Source of the DNA: Archivesica marissinica
Taxonomy: Eukaryota; Mollusca; Bivalvia; Venerida; Vesicomyidae
Reading direction: 5' to 3'
Assembly: GCA_014843695.1 (NCBI GenBank)
Contig: CM026390.1
Span: forward strand, 16,862,759-16,926,758
Length of the DNA stretch: 64,000 bases
Both the position numbers and the translations under genes were made by a program. Under the pieces are notes generated by a model, which saw only the letters and a program-made list of their open reading frames with translations, did not search any database and was not told the DNA's origin. This document shows positions 10,694 through 22,600 of this stretch, one piece after another. The first letter of the stretch is position 1, and each line of letters begins with the position of its first letter.

Positions 10694-13600
10694 CTGAAAC
10701 AAACATAATGTCAACACAGTGAAATCTGAACAATACTCAACAACTAGTGAAATCTGAACCTGAACCTGCCCGACTATATCTAAACAATAATTCAACAATT
10801 CCAAGCTGATCATTATTATTTAACCGTTGCCCGCATTGAGATTTATGCTAATAGTTTTGGTTTTAAACTTTATTTATTTTACAACGATTGCGAAGCAAGT
10901 TTTAGCAACTTATATTAATCACTCTCGTTGGAGCGGATGAAAGCGTATATGTGGTCATTCTTGTGGGAGGAAACCGGACTACCCGGAGAAAAACCCACCT
11001 GTCCGATCTGGCGACCACCGTACCAACTTACATACTTGCCGGTCCGAGGATCGAACCAGGGTTACATTGGTGAGAAGCGAGCGCGCTAACCACTGCGCTA
11101 ATCGGACAGCTAATAGACTACTACATCTCAATACACACGGCAGTTATTTAGCTATCCATCAGTGTATAAGCAGTCAGCATATCTACCCACATCTATAGAT
11201 ATTACAGGGACTACATGACATTCTGACCTTTATTATGAATTGTTTGGCTATTACATTGTCAATGTATTTGGTATTGTTAATGGATACAAGAGGCGCTTCT
11301 ATGTGGGAGAGAGTTAGCAGGAAACACCTTAGTTCTTGTCATTCTATTAGACATATGTAGAACATGTATTAGATATGTGTAGAACATGTATTAGATATGT
11401 GCAGAACATGTATTAGATATGTGTAGAACATGTATTAGATATGTGCAGAACATGTATTAGATATGTGTAGAACATGTATTAGATATGTGTAGAACATGTA
11501 TTAGATATATGTAGAACATGTATTAGATATATGTAGAACATGTATTAGATATGTGAGAACATGTATTAGATATGTGCAGAACATGTATTAGATATGTGTA
11601 GAACATGTATTAGATATGTGTAGAACATGTATTAGATATGTGCAGAACATGTATTAGATATGTGCAGAACATGTATTAGATATGTGTAGAACATGTATTA
11701 GATATGTGTAGAACATGTATTAGATATGTGCAGAACATGTATTAGATATGTGCAGAACATGTATTAGATATGTGCAGAACATGTAGTAGATATGTGCAGA
11801 ACATGTATTAGATATGTGTAGAACATGTATTAGATATGTGTAGAACATGTATTAGATATGTGCAGAACATGTATTAGATATGTGCAGAACATGTATTAGA
11901 TATGTGTAGAACATGTATTAGATATGTGTAGAACATGTATTAGATATGTGCAGAACATGTATTAGATATGTGCAGAACATGTATTAGATATGTGTAGAAC
12001 ATGTATTAGATATGTGTAGAACATGTATTAGATATGTGCAGAACATGTAGTACATATGTGCAGAACATGTATTAGATATGTGTAGAACATGTATTAGATA
12101 TGTGTAGAACATGTATTAGATATGTGTAGAACATGTAGTAGATATGTGCAGAACATGTATTAGATATGTGCAGAACATGTATTAGATATGTGTAGAACAT
12201 GTATTAGATATGTGCAGAACATGTAGTACATATGTGCAGAACATGTATTAGATATGTGTAGAACATGTAGTAGATATGTGTAGAACATGTATTAGATATG
12301 TGTAGAACATGTAGTAGATATGTGCAGAACATGTATTAGATATGTGCAGAACATGTAGTAGATATGTGTAGAACATGTATTAGATATGTGTAGAACATGT
12401 ATTAGATATGTGCAGAACATGTATTAGATATGTGCAGAACATGTAGTAGATATGTGTAGAACATGTATTAGATATGTGTAGAACATGTAGTAGATATGTG
12501 TAGAACATGTATTAGATATGTGCAGAACATGTATTAGATATGTGTAGAACATGTATTAGATATGTGCAGAACATGTAGTAGATATGTGCAGAACATGTAT
12601 TAGATATGTGCAGAACATGTATTAGATATGTGTAGAACATGTAGTACATATGTGCAGAACATGTAGTACATATGTGCAGAACATGTATTAGATATGTGCA
12701 GAACATATATTAGATATGTGTAGAACATGTAGTAGATATGTGTAGAACATGTATTAGATATGTGCAGAACATGTATTAGATATGTGCAGAACATGTATTA
12801 GATATGTGTAGAACATGTATTAGATATGTGCAGAACATGTATTAGATATGTGTAGAACATGTATTAGATATGTGTAGAACATGTAGTAGATATGTGTAGA
12901 ACATGTAGTAGATATGGGCAGAACATGTATTAGATATGTGCAGAACATGTATTAGATATGTGTAGAACATGTATTAGATATGTGCAGAACATGTATTAGA
13001 TATGTGCAGAACATGTATTAGATATGTGAGAACATGTAGTACATATGTGTAGAACATGTATTAGATATGTGCAGAACATGTATTAGATATGTGTAGAACA
13101 TGTATTAGATATGTGCAGAACATGTATTAGATATGTGCAGAACATGTATTAGATATGTGTGTGTTTTGTGGTGTTTGTTGTTTGTGGTTGTTTGTTGTGT
13201 GTGTTTTTTGTGGAACATGTATTAGATATGTGTAGAACATGTAGTACATATGTGTAGAACATGTATTAGATATGTGCAGAACTTGTATTAGATATGTGTA
13301 GAACTTGTATTAGATATGTGCAGAACATGTATTAGATATGTGCAGAACATGTATTAGATATGTGTAGAACATGTATTAGTTGTGGTTGTTTGTGTGCAGA
13401 ACATGTAGTACATATGTGCAGAACATGTATTAGATATGTGCAGAACATGTAGTACATATGTGCAGAACATGTATTAGATATGTGCAGAACATGTATTAGA
13501 TATGTGTAGAACATGTATTAGATATGTGCAGAACATGTATTAGATATGTTATTTGGACACCAATTTGTTGTCTGTATGTCATCAAGTGTTAACCCTACCA

Positions 13601-16600
13601 TATACGCTATCATAAAACACCGGGCCAGTATAAATATAAAAACCGTTGGTAAATAATCAGTATTGAAAGGATCAAGTTACTAAATTAGAAGACAGGAACT
13701 CTAGACTCACATACACCCTTCAATAGATGTCTAGTGTTTCCCCTAAGCAGGAATAGGAGGGCAGCTCGCCCTGATCCAAACCTTTTTGGGGCCGCCCTTG
13801 TGCCCGAAATTCCGAAAATGCCCGCCCTCGTGTGCATAATTCTCAATAAAACTTATACAAAAAGTATTGCAATATTTCCTGAAATCCCTCAATAATCACC
13901 AGTCCTGTGTTAGACTGGTGCTATAATCTGGAATACACAGGTTTACGATCAATATGCTGTGAAATGTCCATCTATGCACTGGTAGCCTAGGGAAACATTA
14001 ATTTTGCTCAGATATTGATTCCCGTGTTTTAACTGACTGCGTCATATCTTTCCCACCAATACAATGGGGGCATGCAGTGGGGCCTAGCAGGCATTTACGT
14101 TCATTGTCGTATTTTATATTGATTTCAACCCTACAGGCCTCTAAATAGGCTTATGAAAAGTGTAGATCCAGATGAGCCGGCTCGTAACGAGCCGTCTCAT
14201 CAGGATCTGCACTTTTTTGCCAGTAATAATTATTACTATTTTTAGATAAAATTACCCATTTTGATAAATGAACTGATCCAAATGTAATTTTGTTATTAAT
14301 TTATTGGTCTAAAAATATCATGGACTAGTCCATGTCAGTTACTTGGGGTTGAAAGGGTTAATAGAAATTCAAAACATATCAAGAGACTAATGTGGCGTCT
14401 GCTGATTTATGTATATTGAAGAGGCAATAAAATATGCTTCAACCAATTTGACAGGAAATCATGATACGTGCCAATCAGTCAATTTTCGCACATTTATACC
14501 CCAATTTCTGTTTGAGTCATTGTTGTAGGGGATTATCGGTGCAGGATGTCCAGTTACAAGTCACAGACATACTTATTGTCCCCTATGTGCAAATCTGGTG
14601 CTAATCGACTCAAATAGTTCCGAATTTGTTACTGGGTACTGTGCATATCACAGCATGTGGATTATCCCATTCTAATTTTCTGGCTTACATTTTTGTTAAA
14701 ATAATTATGAAACTATGGCGTGTGGCATCCGTGGTCCAGTGGTAGAGCATCGGATTTGGAATTGAGCGGTCCCAGGTTCGATACTCGGTTAGGCCACGTA
14801 TGTAGTGTCATTGAGCAAGGCACCTCACACACATTGCTTAGTACTGGTTAACCACTTAGGTTGGCTAAGCTTGTCTACGTCCCGGCAAGGGGTTTGACAT
14901 TAATGGAACATACATACTATAATATATTTTGAATTGTAATACGCAATAGGTTGCAAAATTGATTACTCCTCAAAATGTTTCGTCCTCTTAATAACATAAA
15001 TAAGACAAAATGCTCTTTTTCTACCTGTGCCCTGCCTTTTTTCAGACTGAGGGAAACACTAAATGTCTATTTATTGACAGTGAGCTTACAATAACCAAAC
15101 AATCGAAATGACCCAGTTTCACGAATGTATCACTGTTGAGGTGACACAATGTCACTACATCATATTCAATATTGCTGAGGTTCTGGTAGTGATTCTAGGG
15201 TGTGTAACAATTTTAAGTCGTGGAAGTTGTGATAGCGCAGTGGAAGCGCGTTCACTTCATGTGCAAAAGGCCTGGAGTTTGTGCCCCGTTGGAGCCGTTA
15301 CAATTGTGCCCTTGGCAAGGCATTTAAATTCCACATTGCCTCTTCTCTGTCCTTCATGGCGATAGATTCCATCAGGAATGAGGTCTTGAGAGTGATTAAT
15401 ATAAGTTGAAAGAATTTTTTCCGGAATCAAGCTAAAATAAATTTGTATAAAACTAACAATGTTAAAGGTGACGTTTTTAAATGGATTTTCAAAGGTGACG
15501 TTTTTAAATGGATTTTCAAAGGTGACGTTTTTAAATGGATTTTCATGTCAAATGCTTTAGTGCTGCTTAATATGTGTAGTTTCTTAGGTTTTTCCAGTGT
15601 ATGAAAGTGAATGTAGGTCCTCCATGACACTATTATAAGGCCAATCTAAGACTAGCCTATGGTGCTTATCAAAAAGGAAATGACAATATTGCAAACATCT
15701 CATTATAGCTTATTTACACACAAGTGGTTGATTAAAAGTAAAAAAACTATCATAAATATGTTGTTTATTGTTGAATCCAGGGCCCCAATTAGACCTCAGA
15801 ATATAGTAACATCAAATGAATGTTGTATTAGTTTATACGAAGTTCTTTCAACTTATATTAATCACTCTCAAGACCTCATTTCTGAGGGAATCCATCGCCA
15901 TGAAGGAGAGTGAAGCGGCAATGTGGAATTTAAATACCTTACCTAAGGGCACAATCATAACGAACACGCATTCACTGCGCTATCACGACTTCCACAAGTT
16001 TGATTGAATACAACAATGAATGTTGTAAACAAACATGACCGTCTTCCAAGGGTTGTCACTTGGAAAATAATCGATATTGTCTAAAACCTTGAGTATAGTG
16101 AAGGATTTACCTTGAGTATAGTGAAGGATTTACCTTGAGTATAGTGATGGATTTACCTTGAGTATAGTGAAGGATTTACCTTGAGTATAGTGAAGGATTT
16201 ACCTTGAGTATAGTGAAGGATTTACCTTGAGTATAGTGAAGGAGCAAGTCATATCCTCTGTAATAACCATTGTAGCAGCCGCATTGTCAAACTCTCCGCA
16301 GTAATTAGGTGCACCAAACAAAGTGACAAGCTGAAAATACCCAACATATGTACGGCACATATCACATCTCCCTTATGTACGACACATATCACATCTCTCT
16401 TATGTACAACATATATCACATCTCTCTTATGTACAACATATATCACATCTCCCTTATGTACGACATATATCACATCTCTCTTATGTACGACACATATCAC
16501 ATCTCTCTTATGTACAACATATATCACATCTCTCTTATGTACGACACATATCACATCTATCTTATGTACGACATATATCACATCTCTCTTATGTACGACA

Positions 16601-19600
16601 CATATCACATCTCTCTTATGTACGACATATATCACATCTCTCTTATGTATGACATATATCACATCTCTCTTATATACAACACATATAACATCTATCTTAT
16701 GTACGACACATATAACATCTATCTTATGTACAGCACATATCTATTTATATATGACACATATCACATCTACCTTATATACGACACATATCACATTTATTTT
16801 ATGTTATATTTCGGGTTTTACGCCTGCATCAGCACCATTTTGGGCTATATCGCCGGCGGGCAGTTTACCTAACAACACCTTTCCTGGGCAGGCTCCAGCG
16901 GTTAACCAGTACTTGGGTGCACCAACCTCCGTAAGAAACTGCCAACTTTTTCATATAAATGAGACACGGTCTGAGCGGGGCTCGAACCCGTGACCATCAG
17001 TGATGATAGGTTACAGTGGTATACAAGTCAGCGACCATAACCACTCGACCACGGAGGCGGAGACATATCACATTAATCAGATATAATAGTAAAGCTAAAA
17101 CATAAGTAAATTACCTGTCTTTTCTGAAAGAACTGGTAACCATCCTCGACAACCTGAAAACAGTCGAGAATGCATAAAACTCTGCAAAACACATGATACT
17201 ATTTCATTGTGTAAACATATTATAGGTAAACACTACTTAAATTGTATATCACCAATTTTGACCTGTGACCTCCAAATGTACACTACTAAATACAAATATT
17301 TATTACCTTATATGATTTCGCATGATTTTGGTTACTATAACTGTTCTCAAATTTTCCGTCATTTCACTACAATACAAAACTGCACAACCACTATCATTTT
17401 CAAGTTGCTTCTGTCAAAACTAAGAACGACAGACAAAACAAATTCATTACAACATATTAGTTTATAATTAACTGTTTATGATCGTAGGAAAATAGCTGAA
17501 ATACAAATGTACATCCAACCATGGAGAAATACAAAACACAATCAATGAGAAAGAAAATGCTATCTTTCATTGTTTTGACACTGAGGAAACTCAAGAATAA
17601 AGAAATGTTTCTTTTAAAGCAGCACTATATCGTAATAAAGGATGTTTTTTGGTAAAATATAAATACTAATGTATGTGTGTTTACAAAAATCGAAATACTC
17701 GCTCAGAAACGATAAAAATTCAATAAATATGCACCATCCTATACACAAATTGTTTATCAACAAGCGAAATATAAACACGCACAGCGTGCATGCGTGAAAA
17801 AAAAGCGGATGTAGAAATGCACGTTGGAATGTCAACATATTTTGAACATGAAAGACTATCTATCTATCTACCTCTAATGTCGAACCCCTCACGGGGATGT
17901 AGACATGTCCCTAAAAGACTTAGATAACAGAGGGATGAATCAACATCTCACAAGTAATTCAATTAAAAAAGACAACGTGGGACAAATGGGGACGATGCAT
18001 TCCGAATGTAAACAAGTGCGGACGATGCGTTCCGATTGTAAACAAGTGCGTGACCGACCAACTCGGAAAGTCCTACTTTCGGCTTCGAGTTTGTTTTATC
18101 GCAAAAAAACATTGTTTACCAATTGAACATAAGCATACAAAGTATAATGTAAGAATGAGTAGCAACATTTCTACCCATATGTAAAATTTTAATTTTTCAA
18201 ATATCTTTTATTTCATACGATATAGGGTTGCTTTAAGCCATTTAATGAAGTTCTTATCTATTCACATGTTAGACTGCAAATCTGTATAAACCTAAAAGTG
18301 TTGTAAAATAATATATTTCACGAGACAGATAATAAAACAGACATGTTGCCTAATCATGGTTGTTATTATATATGTGTAAGATTATTTTGAAATCCAGCCA
18401 TGCTCAACAAAATACAAGAACACTCTTCACAACTACAAATAGATATTTTAGAAACTCAAAAATGTGAATCAAGTCCCTTGACCATGAAACATTTCAACAG
18501 AGTTCTTGCAAATGAGATGTCGTCTAGTCATGTTGCTAATTTGCGCTAACTTATTTCGAAATCCAACCATGCACAACAAAGTTATGGGAAGGACAAGAAC
18601 ATGCGGACGGACGGACAGACAGACTGCTTACTATCACAAGCCCGCTTTTTTAAAAGCATGACCCTAATGCTTTAGGTGAGGCCCTTCTAGATTACCTGGT
18701 ATGTCCTGGAACCTATCTCTCTAGATTACCTGGTGTGTCCTGGAACCTATCTCTCTAGATTACCTGGTGTGTCCTGGAACCTATCTCTCTAGATTACCTG
18801 ATGTGTCCTGGAACCTATCTCTCTAGATTACCTGGTATGTCCTGGAACCTATCTCTCTAGATTACCTGGTGTGTCCTGGAACCTATCTCTCTAGATTACC
18901 TGATGTGTCCTGGAACCTATCTCTCTAGATTACCTGGTGTGTCCTGGAACCTATCTCTCTAGATTACCTGGTGTGTCCTGGAACCTATCTCTCTAGATTA
19001 CCTGGTGTGTCCTGGAACCTATCTCTCTAGATTACCTGGTGTGTCCTGGAACCTATCTCTCTAGATTACCTGGTGTGTCCTGGAACCTATCTCTCTAGAT
19101 TACCTGGTGTGTCCTGGAACCTATCTCTCTAGATTACCTGGTGTGCCCTGGAACCTATCTCTCTAGATTACCTGGTGTGTCCTGGAACCTATCTCTCTAG
19201 ATTACCTGATGTGTCCTGGAACCTATCTCTCTAGATTACCTGGTGTGTCCTGGAACCTATCTCTCTAGATTACCTGGTGTGTCCTGGAACCTATCTCTCT
19301 AGATTACTGGTGTGCCCTGGAACCTATCTCTCTAGATTACCTGGTGTGCCCTGGAACCTATCTCTCTAGATTACCTGGTGTGTCCTGGAACCTATCTCTC
19401 TAGATTACCTGGTGTGTCCTGGAACCTATCTCTCTAGATTACCTGGTGTGCCCTGGAACCTATCTCTCTAGATTACCTGGTGTCCTGGAACCTATCTCTC
19501 TAGATTACCTGGTGTCCTGGAACCATTCAAGGATATACTGTATGAATGAGTTGATATATCTCTCTAGATTACCTGGTGTGCCCTGGAACCTATCTCTCTA

Positions 19601-22600
19601 GATTACCTGATGTGTCCTGGAACCTATCTCTCTAGATTACCTGGTGTGCCCTCACAATGAGACTGAGATCATGGTTTTTGCAGAAATCTTTGACGATGTC
19701 TCCCCCAAAAGTAAACGACACACCTCGATCATTCTCTCCCCATCCAGTAATATCCTGAAAAGTCAAAGATTGTTAGCCATACAATAACATTACCAAGATA
19801 TGACTCTCGATGGAGGAACACACAACGCCAAACCTTGATTAACCCATTCAACACCAAGTAACTGACATGGACTGGTCCATGATATTTTTAGACCAATAAA
19901 TTAATAACAAAATTACATTTGGATCAGTTCATTTATCAAAATGGGTATTTTTTTTCTCTAAAAATAGTTATATTACTTGAAAAAAGTGCAGATCTTGATG
20001 AGACGGCTCGTTACGAGCCGGCTCATCTGGATCTACACTTTTTTGAAAGCCAATTTAGAGGTCTGTGGTGTTGAAAGGGTTAAAATATAACAAAAAGCAG
20101 TTTTCACACTGGAATACATTTTTGCCATACCCAGTAATTTATTTCCAGACATTTACAAGTACAACCTATAGATAGTTCACAAATAAAAAGAAAATTTTCT
20201 CTTGCGTGAAAATGTAATCACCGATAAGTGGAGCTTGTGAAACAGGTTTACACGTTTCAGGTTTACACATAACAGGTTTACACGTTTCAGGTTTACACAT
20301 TTCAGGTTTACACGTAACAGGTTTACACATTTCAGGTTTACACATTTCAGGTTTACACGTAACAGGTTTACATGTTTCAGGTTTACACGTAACAGGTTTA
20401 CACATTTCAGGTTTACACGTAACAGGTTTACATGTTTCAGGTTTACACGTAACAGGTTTACACGTTTCAGGTTTACACGTAACAGGTTTACACATTTCAG
20501 GTTTACATGTAACAGGTTTACACGTAACAGGTTTACACGTAACAGGTTTACACGTTTCAGGTTTACACGTAACAGGTTTACACGTTTCAGGTTTACACGT
20601 AACAGGTTTACACGTTTCAGGTTTACACATAACAGGTTTACATGTTTCACGAGGATTAGGATATTTGAAAAAGTTGTCATTCAGCTTTGTGAGAGAACGG
20701 GACTGTAAAGAACGATAAATTAAAAAATGTAAATTCATAAGGTAAAGGATTTCTTGTGTGAAAATGTGCTATTTGTTATAAAAATGTCAGTATATAAGCA
20801 TGTACGTTGTGTGACGGATCTGTAGTCCAGTGGTATCATGCTGGACTGGTAATCCAGGGATTGCAGGTTCGACCCGCCGTCCCACCCTAATAAAATTAAC
20901 AGTCTTTCAGATGGGACTTTAACCACCAAAGATCTCGTGTCGGTGCTGTTCACCGTGCACGTAAAAGAACAAGAGCTGGAATGGGTCTCTGTCTATTTCA
21001 TTGCACTATCCTCCAAAAATCTAAAGTGGCTATTCTCTTCAGGAGCGCTCATATGGGCAACCGGTAGCGATGATAAATAAACGTAAAACACACAGAACCA
21101 TGTATGGTCATGTCTTGCCTCTCAAATAACAATCTGAAATGTTAGTTTTTGTTGTTTTTTTTTTACGTTTATTTATCGTCGCTACCGGTTGCCCATATGA
21201 GCGACGCCTCCTGAAGAGATTAGTTATTTTAGATGTTGGAGGATAGTGCATGATACAGACAGAGACCCATTCCAGAATCTCCTCTGGTTCTTTTACGTGC
21301 ACGGTGTAAAGCACCGACACGAGACCTCGGTTTAACGTCCCATCTGAAAGACTGTTAATTTTATTAGGGTCAGACGTGGATCGAACCTGCGATCCCTGGA
21401 TTACCAGTCCAGCGTGTTATCACTGGACTACATATCCGTCTGTGAAATGTTAGTTGCATTTCGAGTGATTATTTATAGTCGTTTAAGGATGGATGGGTTG
21501 AACAAGGTGATGAAATAGCCATGGAATAGAAGCATACATTCCTTTAACCCATTTGATTCTGGATATCGTTATATAAATAAAGCTATACATCAGCATGTGA
21601 ATCTTTGTCCTATATGACGATGCGGTGATATAAATACGGAAACTATCGGTCACTGTTCGCTGATGGTTTGGACATCGAAGTGCACTTTTATTGAAAATAT
21701 AGATCACTGATTAATGCTACATATGTTTCAATAATTAGGGATTATAAGGCGTCACGTTATTGTAAGCCTATGAAACTGATGTTGGCGTCAAAATGAACAT
21801 ACTCACCTTTCTATTATAGTTACGTTTCTGAGGATATATGGTTCTGTCTTAACCCATTTGATACTGGAAACCGTTCAACCAGTATTTGCAAAGAACATAG
21901 AGCCAGGCTCTATGCTGTTTGCTATTCAGATGATCTTGCTAAGACACTTGGCTATGTAGCAAACAACATAGATCCTGATCAGCACGCAGTGTCACGCTGC
22001 AGCTGATCTGGATCTATGTTGTTTGCAAAAGCCTTTAAATGTATCCAGAATGAAATGGGTTAATATTATACAGCTATTGTGTTGATTTTGTCAGTGCAGA
22101 TATTAAATGTTGAAGTCGTGATAGCGCAGTGGGTGCGGTGCGCGTTCGCTTCAGGTGCGAAAGGTCCGGAGTTCGAGCCCCACTGGAGCCGTTACGATTG
22201 TGCCCTTAGGCAAGGCATTTATATTCCACATTGCCTCTTCTCTCTCCCTCGTGGCGATGGATTCCATCAGGAATGAGGTCTCGAGAGTGATTAATATAAG
22301 TTGAAATAACTTGTTTCGCAATCAAGCTAAAATAAATTTGTATAAATAAAAAAAATGTTAAATTATAGTTCCTGATGCCAATCAATAACCAAAGCATGTA
22401 TAGGTTTTCGGATTCGGTATTGGAGCTTAAAGTCGCACCAACAGTTAGTTTATACAAATTTATTTTAGCTCAACTGCGAAACAAGTTCTTACAACTTATA
22501 TTAATCACTCTCGAGACCTCATTCCTGATAGAATCCATACCGTGTGCGTTTTTACGTTTATTTATCGTCGCTACTGGTTCCCCATATGAGCGACAACTCC

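Larger units (their letters stand above)
13733..15060. mobile_element. hAT-like inverted-repeat element with nested inserts
   Basis: The ends AGTGTTTCCCCTAAG and CTGAGGGAAACACT are inverted. The flanking 8-mers AGATGTCT (13,725-13,732) and AAATGTCT (15,061-15,068) match at 7 of 8 bases, as expected for a hAT target duplication. MITE-A (about 14,121-14,357) and a tRNA-like SINE (14,716-14,935) lie inside. No transposase frame was seen, so it is a non-autonomous or gutted copy. Confidence 0.7.

Noticed and set aside
11343..13550. CRISPR array
   Set aside because: Units are contiguous with no unique spacers, and the surroundings are eukaryotic introns and SINEs. The same applies to all other arrays here.
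20166..20738. Cys-Lys-Pro-rich repeat protein, possibly a secreted or shell-matrix protein
   Set aside because: There is no signal peptide (the N-terminal part comes from unrelated flank), it lies in a PP1 intron, and the 15-bp unit explains the open frame.
22111..22190. A functional tRNA gene (Leu-like, CAG)
   Set aside because: It is the head of SINE1, repeated elsewhere with the same body. It lacks the long variable arm expected for tRNA-Leu.
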